A stretch of DNA of 64,000 nucleotides, from NCBI GenBank assembly GCA_028278345.1, contig JANQEL010000060.1:17835-81834 (forward strand). Reading direction: 5' to 3'. The notes under the pieces were generated by a model. That model had not been told where the DNA came from. It did not search any database and was given only the letters and a program-made list of their open reading frames with translations. The DNA is from Myxococcota bacterium (lineage in GTDB: Bacteria; Myxococcota_A; UBA9160; UBA4427). Shown piece after piece: positions 49,293-56,915 of this stretch (the stretch's first letter is position 1; every line of letters begins with the position of its first letter). The position numbers and the translations under genes are program-made.

Positions 49293-50688
49293 CACGCGCG
49301 CGATCGGATCCCGTAAGGAAGCGCAGGGCCTCGTTGAAGCGCACCGCGGGGCCCGGACGCCACTCGGGCGCGTTGGACGAGATGAAGCCGACACTTCCGG
49401 TGCGCGTCAGAGCGCCATGTGTCCATCGAAAATCTCCGTGGGCGAGCCAGGAAACCCAGGCCAACCCCGTGGCTCCGAACGCGTATCCCGATTCGAGCGA
49501 GCATAGCAACGAGGCCGGATTCTCGACGGCATCGAAGCTGCGGTAGAGCCGGTAGAGGGCGTCGGGGGTATCGGTTTTCCATGTCGCATCGAACCAGGCC
49601 GAGTCGCTGAAGAAGTCGGGGTCCGCATCGGGTGCTGCGCTCTGCAGCTCATCGAGGACCGGCTCGAGATCCAGTGGATCGATGCCGGTCCACGTGTAGG
49701 CGAAGCGGGCTTCCTCACCACCCCGGGCTTTGCGGCGAATCGTCCCTTCTCCTTGACGTCCATACACGTGCACGGTCTCGTCTTCGCGGGATACGCAGAA
49801 CCGGGTGCCTTCGACTCCAGCAAGGCGCTGGGCCACCTCGTGCCGCCGGGAATCTGCCGTGTAGACCTCGTAGGCCGTCACCATCCCCACGCGAATGATC
49901 GCGACATCGTCGTCTTCCTGGATCGAGTCGCCGAAGGTGAAACCGGCATCGCTGAGCGTCGCTTCGACGGCGGGCCAGACGTTTTCGACCACCTCTCCCC
50001 CCGCGACACCATGATCGGAGAGCATCACCAGGGTGAAGGGCAGTCGTCCGTTCGCATCGGCCCGTCTGGACAAGAGCCCGTCGAGGCGCTGCAAGAAGAG
50101 CAACAACGCATCGGGGCCCGCGGTGTGCGCGATCGCGTCGGTCGAGACGACGTAGGCGAAGAAGATCTCCCGATCCGATCGTTCGAAGACGTCGAGGGCA
50201 TCACGCGCTTCGCGGAACCCCGCGTCTTCGGGCCACATGTAGGCCCGCGCTTTGTCCATCACGCTCGAGAGTCGCCAATGGAAAAAGTAGTGCCATGGCG
50301 ATTGCGCGATGGGACGATCGGAGGTGAGCCAGTCGGAGGTGAACCCAGTGACCTGCGACGTGTTTCGATCGTAGTACTTGCCGTAGTAACCGAGGGGGCG
50401 ATCGACGCCGAAAGGTTCGAGTATCCCGGTCCAGGCCGAATAGGAAACCGCGGGAAAACTACTCACGAGCCCGGCGGGCGTGCCGAGACGCGCGATCACC
50501 GAATCCGGCCCGGCCTCCTCGATGTAGCGCTCGACGATGTAGAGCGGGATCGAATCCATCGCGAGGACCAGCACGCGCGGTCGCTCGCCGGCCCGCGCCG
50601 ATGTCGCTGCAAGGCACACGAGCGCAGCCAACCCGAGCAAGATGCCGACCGAAGGGTTCTCCGATGGGTGGCTACGCAACGGCTCCAC
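49228..50688 (-). CDS. Alkaline-phosphatase-superfamily hydrolase, exported
   Basis: 486 residues from GTG 50688 (an ATG 14 codons earlier is possible), overlapping the exosortase end by 17 bases. Signal peptide: VGILLGLAALVCLAATSARA. Superfamily marks are VLVLAMDSIPLYIVERYI, with the first metal Asp, and LSDHGVAGGEVV, the DHG metal loop. YSAWTGILEPFG stands at the position of the nucleophile region (a Thr/Ser pair), and VVSTDAIAHTAGP holds the second Asp-His group. The set is that of phosphodiesterase/NPP or sulfatase-like enzymes. In this operon it may remove or transfer a phospho-group of an envelope glycan or lipid; this is inference from neighbours. Confidence 0.82.
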   Translation of the reverse strand: MEPLRSHPSENPSVGILLGLAALVCLAATSARAGERPRVLVLAMDSIPLYIVERYIEEAGPDSVIARLGTPAGLVSSFPAVSYSAWTGILEPFGVDRPLGYYGKYYDRNTSQVTGFTSDWLTSDRPIAQSPWHYFFHWRLSSVMDKARAYMWPEDAGFREARDALDVFERSDREIFFAYVVSTDAIAHTAGPDALLLFLQRLDGLLSRRADANGRLPFTLVMLSDHGVAGGEVVENVWPAVEATLSDAGFTFGDSIQEDDDVAIIRVGMVTAYEVYTADSRRHEVAQRLAGVEGTRFCVSREDETVHVYGRQGEGTIRRKARGGEEARFAYTWTGIDPLDLEPVLDELQSAAPDADPDFFSDSAWFDATWKTDTPDALYRLYRSFDAVENPASLLCSLESGYAFGATGLAWVSWLAHGDFRWTHGALTRTGSVGFISSNAPEWRPGPAVRFNEALRFLTGSDRARDAGRNPSAGTGEGAGHSDPPT

Positions 50689-52150
50689 TCCGCCACGGTA
50701 GCCGCTGGCGATTGGCGGGGTCCATCGCAATGGCCACGAGCAACGGAACGCCGACCGCCCAGGCTCTCACGTAGCGGACGTTGGGGAAGTACTCGGCAGT
50801 GTTCGCAAGCACGCTGAGGAAGACGAAGAGCCCTACCGCCGATACGGCGAGGATCGCGCAGCCCACGGCGAAGCGTCCCCAACCGACACCGGTGAAGGCC
50901 GCGAACCAGAGGGCGGCGAACAGGCCGAGTTGGTAGCCGGGCAGCATCCCGAGGGCATTCTGGGGATCCTTGCCGGCGAAGAGCGTCGTATCGGCGGCGG
51001 TGAAGGGGCCGCGTACCACGTTCGCAGCGGCGTGGATCGCGTCGGTGTAGACCGAGCCGACGACCATCAGCCCGATCAGGGCGGCGCCGAGGGCGATGAC
51101 TCCGCGTTGCCAGGAGGTCGAGGCTTCGCCGTGTCGCCAGAACGCCGTCAGGATCACCACGGGGACCACCACCGCGAACTGCAGGAAGGAGTGTGAGACG
51201 ATGTCGGCAGCAGGCATCAGCGATGGCGGAACCGTCATCACCAGAAGCCGGGTGATGCTCATGGTCAGGAAGATGGGGATCAGGGCCACCATCCACACGC
51301 CCCGGCGCGCCCAGCTGGTGCGAAGGCTCAACACGATCGCCACGCCGACGGGGATGAGCGGCGTCATGATGCAGTCCTGCGTCACGAGGTACGAATTGCC
51401 GTTCATCGTGATCGCCGTACCCGCGGCCGTCTCGAACTCGATCGACTCGACGCCCATGAAGTTCCCGATCGCCACCGCAGCGGACGCCACAGCGCGCGCC
51501 GCTTCCAGAACCCACTCGCTATTGAGATGGATCGGAGAGAGCGCGACGAAGACCGCAACGCACACACCCAGCAGCACCAGGAAGCGCGGCGTGAGCTGCA
51601 CCGGTCCGAGTTCGCCGCGCGGAGCGTGATGGGCCTCGATGTGGAAGTCGCGTCGCACGAAGCCGATCCAACCGAGCAGGTATACCAGCACGACGACCAT
51701 CAGCACCGCGGGCCAGACGTAGACGTGGACGACTTCGAACCACTCCTTCTCGGTCCACAAATGCCAGAGGGTTCCGATGCGCGCGGTGTTGACCGTGACG
51801 ATCAGCGCCAGGCCGCCGATGCATCCGAGGATGCGGGCGCGAACCGAAACGGGGTAGGCGATGATTGCGCCGAGACACATGGCGATCACGTCCGAACCGC
51901 TGCACGAGAGATCGACGATCGTATTCTCGGCGGGAGTCCAACCCAGCTTCTCGGCCATCGAGGCCTGGGCCAGGGTGAACGGCAGGAGCAGGTTCTTCTC
52001 GACCCAACCCAGCCGCATCAAGCCCAGGAACGTGAGGCTCAGCCCCACCGCCCAGATCAGGAATCGCCCGGGCGATTGAGACGAATCCGTCTCGACCTCG
52101 TCCGGTGGTGTCGGCGAGGCGGGGTCATGCACGGCGGTCGTCGAACTCAA
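50672..52150 (-). CDS. Tandem-duplicated exosortase (two transpeptidase modules)
   Basis: 492 residues with about 14 membrane helices. The first module has the exosortase Cys83 (LSCSGSD), Arg124 (NTARIG) and His142 (VVHVYVW). The second repeats the triad: Cys260 (TQDCIMTPL), Arg301 (SITRLLV) and His320 (VSHSFLQF). The spacing Cys-Arg is 41 in both and Arg-His is 18 and 19. The usual exosortase (EpsH/XrtA) has one such module of about 280 residues. The start is a TTG at 52150 forming TTGA with the stop of the IPTL-like gene; a GTG six codons later is an alternative. It should cleave and transfer C-terminally tagged proteins at the outer face of the inner membrane. Confidence 0.85.
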   Translation of the reverse strand: MSSTTAVHDPASPTPPDEVETDSSQSPGRFLIWAVGLSLTFLGLMRLGWVEKNLLLPFTLAQASMAEKLGWTPAENTIVDLSCSGSDVIAMCLGAIIAYPVSVRARILGCIGGLALIVTVNTARIGTLWHLWTEKEWFEVVHVYVWPAVLMVVVLVYLLGWIGFVRRDFHIEAHHAPRGELGPVQLTPRFLVLLGVCVAVFVALSPIHLNSEWVLEAARAVASAAVAIGNFMGVESIEFETAAGTAITMNGNSYLVTQDCIMTPLIPVGVAIVLSLRTSWARRGVWMVALIPIFLTMSITRLLVMTVPPSLMPAADIVSHSFLQFAVVVPVVILTAFWRHGEASTSWQRGVIALGAALIGLMVVGSVYTDAIHAAANVVRGPFTAADTTLFAGKDPQNALGMLPGYQLGLFAALWFAAFTGVGWGRFAVGCAILAVSAVGLFVFLSVLANTAEYFPNVRYVRAWAVGVPLLVAIAMDPANRQRLPWRSGAVA

Positions 52151-52554
52151 GAGGTGGCTTGCCTCGGCTTGCCCGACCCATCTCCCGAGTTACCACGGCC
52201 CTTGCCCTGCTGCTTCTGCTGCTTGTTGAGCGTGTAGTACGTCGTCGCCGCGATCAGCAGCCCCAGGATGATCAGACCCGGCAGCGGAAGCGTCGGCACG
52301 TCGACCGGACGTCCCTCGGCGATCAGCGTCGCCGTCGACGGGCAGATGCGACCCGGATCGTGGAGGCACGGTGCATCGCCGGGCCCGTCGTACTTGAACG
52401 CTGCGCCGTCGGCGTCGGCCGAGCTGGGCGAGACGGGGGCCGTCAGGCTGGTCGCGCCCAGGGCGAAGATCGTGAAGAGGAGCAGGAAGCTCGACGCCCG
52501 CGCGAGCATTCCGATCCGCGAAACCTTGGCGATCGAATTCTTGCTGGCCTTCAT
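52147..52554 (-). CDS. Secreted protein with IPTL-CTERM-like signal, coupled to the exosortase
   Basis: 135 residues from ATG 52554. Signal peptide with hydrophobic core SSFLLLFTIFALGATSLTA. The short mature part has a Cys pair (Cys63, Cys71) in GDAPCLHDPGRICPSTAT. Near the end VPTLPLPGLIILGLL (residues 86-100) resembles the IPTL-CTERM signal (Ile-Pro-Thr-Leu, then a hydrophobic helix). The helix runs to about residue 108 and is followed by a 27-residue basic, Gln/Gly-rich tail (KQQKQQGKGRGNSG), longer than in known sorted proteins. Its stop overlaps the exosortase TTG start. It is the likely substrate, or a regulator, of the exosortase. Candidate sigma-54 promoter upstream. Confidence 0.75.
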   Translation of the reverse strand: MKASKNSIAKVSRIGMLARASSFLLLFTIFALGATSLTAPVSPSSADADGAAFKYDGPGDAPCLHDPGRICPSTATLIAEGRPVDVPTLPLPGLIILGLLIAATTYYTLNKQQKQQGKGRGNSGDGSGKPRQATS

Positions 52555-52606
52555 AGGGCTTGCCCCTGCGTAGAGTCGTTTGTGTCCAGAAGTACCTGAG
52601 TTCAAT

Positions 52607-52623
52607 AGCAAATCCCGGGCCAA
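52607..52623 (-). promoter_or_regulatory. Candidate sigma-54 promoter of the exosortase gene set
   Basis: On the minus strand TTGGCCCGGGATTTGCT matches the sigma-54 consensus YTGGCACGRNNNTTGCW in all but one position, with the invariant GG and GC ten bases apart. The transcript would begin near 52596, about 42 bases ahead of the ATG at 52554. PEP-CTERM gene sets in other bacteria are known to use RpoN with a PrsR-type activator. Confidence 0.65.
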
Positions 52624-52670
52624 GCCGCGGTCGACGCGAGCCCGTCCAGCCGGCCTGCGCGCTGCGATGA

Positions 52671-52719
52671 ACTCTGCAGAGTGGACTTTCGACACCCCAA
52701 ATCGGGGAAATTGTTTCCC
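52671..52719. promoter_or_regulatory. Two palindromes upstream of the sigma-54 promoter (possible activator sites)
   Basis: ACTCTGCAGAGT (52671-52682, perfect) and GGGAAA-TTG-TTTCCC (52705-52719, perfect). Their centres lie about 80 and 116 bases upstream of the predicted start near 52596, where sigma-54 enhancer-binding proteins usually bind. Otherwise I see nothing coding in 52555-52845. Confidence 0.4.
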
Positions 52720-52845
52720 TCCGACCCCGGTCTCGCGGCCGAGAGAGGCAGTAGGCGGCAGTGGTCCCGCCTCAGTGAGGCGCAGCCGACCGGCAGGGCA
52801 CCCTTCGAATCCCGCCACGTGGGCGCCGGTCTTTCGGGTCGAGGG

Positions 52846-53469
52846 TCAGCCTCCCCTCTCGATGCCCTTCACCACCATCGTCGCGAGCCCGTGCATGTCG
52901 AGTTCGTCGGCGACGCGCCAGCCTCGACTCAGCAGGTAGATGACGGCGGCCGAGCCCTTGCCCAGGTAGACCTCGTGGGCGTACTCGAACCACGTATCGT
53001 CGAAGAGGATCGCACATGGATCCGCAGCATATCGATCCACCAGGATGCTCTGTTCCAGATGCGCGATGGAGGAGTTGACGTTGCACAGCTCCTCTCCCGC
53101 CTGCCCGTACTCCGCGACCATCTCGACCAGGAACTTCGGCTTGTTCTCGTTTCGAAAGCGGGCCGGGTTCCACATCCAATCGAAGTTGTCGAGGTACGCG
53201 GCGGAGATCCGTTGGCCCGTCGCTTCGAAGTCGTGCGCGAGGAAATCCTCGCCCTTGCGATCGACGTAGACGAAGTCGTCGCGTCCCTGGCCGAGGTCAG
53301 CGACTTCCGGGTGCTTGGGATCGCACGCGTAGAAGGTCTGCCCCGTTTCGCGCGCGATCTCGTAGAGCGCCGGCGTCGAGTCGGAGCCGCACCCGATTTC
53401 GACGAGAGCGTTCCCGGGCTTGAAGTAACGCCTGTAGCGGCCCAGCACCCCATGGGCTTGTGCTCCCAT
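52846..53469 (-). CDS. SAM-dependent methyltransferase-like protein
   Basis: 207 residues. The SAM loop is NALVEIGCGSDSTPALYEI, followed by ACDPKHPE as the acidic loop. The middle (AAYLDNFDWMWNPARFRNENKP) is aromatic and may bind the acceptor. No signal peptide. It lies on the same strand as the exosortase set but 291 bases upstream, with a promoter of its own: an extended -10 (TGGTATGAT on the minus strand at 53487-53495). Target unknown; the C-terminal part is short and lacks a recognisable acceptor domain. Confidence 0.82.
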   Translation of the reverse strand: MGAQAHGVLGRYRRYFKPGNALVEIGCGSDSTPALYEIARETGQTFYACDPKHPEVADLGQGRDDFVYVDRKGEDFLAHDFEATGQRISAAYLDNFDWMWNPARFRNENKPKFLVEMVAEYGQAGEELCNVNSSIAHLEQSILVDRYAADPCAILFDDTWFEYAHEVYLGKGSAAVIYLLSRGWRVADELDMHGLATMVVKGIERGG

Positions 53470-53486
53470 GCTCTGCCTCCGGCTTC

Positions 53487-53495
53487 ATCATACCA
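53487..53495 (-). promoter_or_regulatory. Extended -10 promoter for the methyltransferase gene
   Basis: Minus strand TGG-TATGAT (TGN plus a good -10), 18 bases upstream of the ATG at 53469; no strong -35 is visible, as expected for an extended -10 promoter. The short leader holds GGAGGCAGAGC as ribosome site. Confidence 0.5.
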
Positions 53496-53588
53496 GCGAC
53501 CGCGGTGTCGATGTGATCGTGGAAAAGTCGGATTTGCTAATAGTGGCGCCCTGATGGGCCGCCCACCTTTCCGAAGCCAGAGCGCGCG

Positions 53589-56138
53589 ATGAGCCTGGCT
53601 GTCCGCCTCTACTTGCTTGCCTTCCTGTCGGGCGCGGCGGCGCTCGCCTACGAGGTGAGTTGGACGAAGTGGCTGTCGCTGAGCTTCGGGAGCAGCACCC
53701 TCGGTGCGAGTACCGCCGTGGCCGGCTTCATGGGTGGCATGGGGATCGGCGCCTGGGCGTATCACCGCGTGCAGGGCAGGGTGGCGAGCCCTCTGCGGCT
53801 CTATGCGCTGCTCGAGTTCGGCATCGCGCTCACGGCGGTGGGGCTCACCTTCCTGCTCGAGCGTCTTCCGCCGATCTTTGCGGCGCTGCTCTCCGCTTTG
53901 CCCGAGGCTGGTGGCGCCGTGGTCGTTGTACGAATCATCGGTGCACTCAGCATCCTGATCGTGCCGACGGCACTCATGGGTGCGACCTATCCGGCGCTCT
54001 GCAGTGTGGTCATCGAGAGCCGCGATACGGTCGACCGTCATCTTGGTTCGCTCTATGGATGGAATACGATCGGCGCGGCCATTGGTGGGCTCACCGCAGG
54101 GATTGCCCTGATTCCCACGCTCGGCCTGAACGGTTCGATTGCCGTCGGCGTCGTGCTGAACGTGGGCGTGGGGATCGCGGCATGGGTCCTCGCATCCAGT
54201 CGTAGCGTTGCGGATGCCGCTGCGGGGCCGGCGGATGTCGGAAGTGCGGGCGCCGAAGACGAGCCACTCGCGAGTCGACTGCCCCACCGAGTCACCGGCG
54301 TGATCCTCTTCACGTCGGGCTTCGCGACCCTGGCCTACGAGATCGTCTGGTTTCGCGCCTATCGACCGGTTGCGGGCAACAGCACCTTCGCCTTCACGAT
54401 CGTGCTCGTGACCTTCCTGCTCGGACTCGGCTTCGGCGCCCTCGGGCTTCGCAGGGTGGTTGCGCGAGGCCAGCCGGAGCGGGCGTTGGCTCTGGTGCAG
54501 TTCGGAATCGCGATCACCGCGGCGCTCTGCATGTTGATCCTCCATCAGGTGCTCGCGACGCCCACCGGGCAGGGGCTCTTGATCATGGCGCCGGGCGTAC
54601 GCGCGATGGAGTGGCCCGTTCGACTCGCGATGCACGGGGGCCTCGCCCTCGCGATGATGTTGCCGGCGACCCTCTTGATGGGCCTCTCCTTTCCCCTCGC
54701 GAGCCGGATGTACCTGGGCGATGTCACTCGCGTCGGGCAACGCGTTGGCGGCGCGGTTCTCTTCGCGAACCTCGGCAGTATCCTCGGCTCGATCGGGGCG
54801 GCGACCGTGTTGCTGCCGTGGCTCGGCACCATGGGGAGCACCCGACTGCTCGTCTGCGTGAACGTCGTGCTCGCGCTGGCCGCGGCGTACCATGCCGTGG
54901 GTTCGTCTGCCCAGAGGCTTCGCTGGGTCGCCCCTTCGCTCGCCGCGGTCGTCGTGTTGGCCGTGCTCATCCCTCCGAGCCTGCCCGACCATCGCAATCC
55001 ACTGGGCACCCTGGAGTCGCGGATCGTGTTCGAGGAGGAGGGCGAGCTGGCGACGGTTCGCGTGGCCGAGGGCGTGGAGAACCCGGCGTTCCGCGGCATG
55101 AGCATCGACGGGACGACGATCGGGGTGTCCGAGGGTTGGAGCTTCCCCATCTACAGCAAGCAGTTGATGCTCGCGCACCTACCGATGTGGCTCGAGCCGC
55201 GCACGAAGAGCGTGCTGCAGATCGGTCTCGGTTCGGCATCGACCCTCGACACGCTGACCCGATACCCCGGGCTCGAACGGATCGAATCGGTCGAGATCAA
55301 CGCGGCCGTGGTGCGAGGCGCCGAGTTCTTCGAGCAGGCGCGCGCGTTCGAAGACCCGCGCGTCACGGTTCACGTCGAGGACGCGATCCACTTCCTGCTG
55401 AGCTCCGACCGGCGTTGGGATCTCATCATCGCCGACGGCAAACAGAACGCCGACTTCTCCGGCAACGCGAAGATGCTCAGCCGGGAGTTGTACGAGCTCG
55501 CCCTCAGTCGCTTGACCGAGCGCGGGATGTTCGTGCAGTGGGTGGCGACGACGACGCTGCCCGATGACTTCGCGACGGTGGGGCGAACGGCTGCTTCGGT
55601 CTTTCCCCATCTCAACGTCTTCTACGAGATTCCCGTCTCGACGATCTTCGTGGGCTCGAGCGAACCCCTGCACGGCCGGCGGCGCATGCCGGCGGAGGAC
55701 GTGCCTGCCGCGGCGCTTTCGAGTCTCGAGGAGATCCTCTTCCCCCGGCTCGACCTGCTGCGATATGGATGGATGACCGATCGCGATGGCCTGATGGAGA
55801 CGATCGGGCCGGGCCCGATCAACACGTGGTCGAACTCCGTGCTCGAGTTCGCTCCCTACCGCGCGTCGGCGGCAGATTGGAGCTACTCGCAGGACGCAGC
55901 GAACATCGGCATGTTGCTCGGCGCCCGCGAGATCGCCTACCTGCGCGCGCCGGAAGGCTTCGTCGCCACCGACCCGGCGCTTCGCGAAGCGCATCTCCTC
56001 GTCTGGGTGGCGCAGGTGTACTGGCACCTGGGCCAGGGTGACGAGCTCGAGACGACCCTCGATCGATTGGAACAGCTCGCCCCGGAAGACCCGATCGTGG
56101 GCCGCGCACTCCTACGACTTCGACCGGCGACGGGCTAG
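53589..56138 (+). CDS. Membrane-fused spermidine-synthase-like protein
   Basis: 849 residues. Residues 1-480 are two groups of membrane helices, each opening with the same motif (GAAALAYEVSWTKW near residue 20 and SGFATLAYEIVWFRAY near 255), so this half is itself a duplicated transporter-like domain. Residues about 500-720 form a Rossmann SAM fold of the spermidine-synthase type: VLQIGLGSASTLDTLTRYPG, RIESVEINAAVV and WDLIIADGKQN, where Asp is the putrescine/aminopropyl-like base. The C-terminal 120 residues are helical and TPR-like. Such fusions are common in bacteria and of unknown function. The start lies 120 bases from the divergent methyltransferase gene. Confidence 0.88.
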   Translation: MSLAVRLYLLAFLSGAAALAYEVSWTKWLSLSFGSSTLGASTAVAGFMGGMGIGAWAYHRVQGRVASPLRLYALLEFGIALTAVGLTFLLERLPPIFAALLSALPEAGGAVVVVRIIGALSILIVPTALMGATYPALCSVVIESRDTVDRHLGSLYGWNTIGAAIGGLTAGIALIPTLGLNGSIAVGVVLNVGVGIAAWVLASSRSVADAAAGPADVGSAGAEDEPLASRLPHRVTGVILFTSGFATLAYEIVWFRAYRPVAGNSTFAFTIVLVTFLLGLGFGALGLRRVVARGQPERALALVQFGIAITAALCMLILHQVLATPTGQGLLIMAPGVRAMEWPVRLAMHGGLALAMMLPATLLMGLSFPLASRMYLGDVTRVGQRVGGAVLFANLGSILGSIGAATVLLPWLGTMGSTRLLVCVNVVLALAAAYHAVGSSAQRLRWVAPSLAAVVVLAVLIPPSLPDHRNPLGTLESRIVFEEEGELATVRVAEGVENPAFRGMSIDGTTIGVSEGWSFPIYSKQLMLAHLPMWLEPRTKSVLQIGLGSASTLDTLTRYPGLERIESVEINAAVVRGAEFFEQARAFEDPRVTVHVEDAIHFLLSSDRRWDLIIADGKQNADFSGNAKMLSRELYELALSRLTERGMFVQWVATTTLPDDFATVGRTAASVFPHLNVFYEIPVSTIFVGSSEPLHGRRRMPAEDVPAAALSSLEEILFPRLDLLRYGWMTDRDGLMETIGPGPINTWSNSVLEFAPYRASAADWSYSQDAANIGMLLGAREIAYLRAPEGFVATDPALREAHLLVWVAQVYWHLGQGDELETTLDRLEQLAPEDPIVGRALLRLRPATG

Positions 56139-56146
56139 CCGCAGGG

Positions 56147-56626
56147 TCAGTCGGACTTCGCGAGTTGCTCGATGGCCGGCATCAGGTCGAGGGCGGAGAT
56201 CACGCCGACGACGCGGTCTCCCTCGAGCACCCAGACTCGGTGGATCTGGTTCTGGTGCAGACATTGGGCCACTTCGACCAGCGGCGCGTCGGTGGGTACG
56301 CCGACGAGAGCCTTCGTCATGACGTCGGCCACGGTGCGTTCCGCCATCCGATCGCGGATATCGAACATGGATTCCGGAGAATCGCCTTCCGAAGCCTCCA
56401 GGATGTCGCGCAGGTAGTCGGGAATCTCGCGCGCCGCCTCCTGTTCATCGGCTTCTGCGCGCAGCAGATCGCTGGTCGAGATCACGCCCACGAAGTCGCC
56501 CGACTGATCGACGACGGGAGCACCGTGGATGTCCTCCTCGACGAACAGGCGAAGCGCGTCGAGCAGGCTTGCCTCGGGGCTCACCGAAACCACGGATTGG
56601 GTCATGAAGTCACGTGCGGTCTGCAA
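56147..56626 (-). CDS. Two-CBS-domain protein
   Basis: 159 residues starting at TTG 56626 (GGGAGAG just ahead); an ATG seven codons later is the alternative. CBS 1: FMTQSVVSVSPEASLLDALRLF...GAPVVDQSGDFVGVISTSDLL; CBS 2: VMTKALVGVPTDAPLVEVAQCL...RVWVLEGDRVVGVISALDLM. The two form an adenosine-nucleotide-binding Bateman unit. Between them is a 40-residue acidic insertion (EADEQEAAREIPDYLRDILEAS). It converges with the spermidine-synthase-like gene (8 bases between stops). Probable energy or redox sensor; the target is unknown. The 289 bases upstream (56627-56915) contain no gene that I can see. Confidence 0.88.
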   Translation of the reverse strand: MQTARDFMTQSVVSVSPEASLLDALRLFVEEDIHGAPVVDQSGDFVGVISTSDLLRAEADEQEAAREIPDYLRDILEASEGDSPESMFDIRDRMAERTVADVMTKALVGVPTDAPLVEVAQCLHQNQIHRVWVLEGDRVVGVISALDLMPAIEQLAKSD

Positions 56627-56915
56627 GATCTCTCTCCCTGATGCTTCGAAACCACGACCTTGCGCGACACCACACCTGCGTGGTTCGCGGCCGCGTCCAA
56701 CGCCATTCTACTGAGCTTACGATCGTGGAGAGCAAGGATGATGCCAGTACGGCGAGGCTCTCTGGTCCACGGTGGTGCGACAATCGAACCCGCGATGAGG
56801 CATCATGGGGTCGGGTGGGTCGCTGCGCACCACCAACTTGAATCCGGTGGGGATCCGCTAGCCTCGCCAGCTGGCTCGCGCCGCATCGACCGGTAGAGGA
56901 ACCCCCGCACTCAGC

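Noticed and set aside
53520..53545. Second sigma-54 promoter ahead of the spermidine-synthase-like gene (GGATTTGCTA resembles the site at 52607)
   Set aside because: The -12 half is similar, but no GG lies ten bases ahead of the GC, so the spacing fails.
52929..55178. A 749-codon minus-strand frame
   Set aside because: Antisense of the spermidine-synthase-like gene; highly charged, repetitive product.
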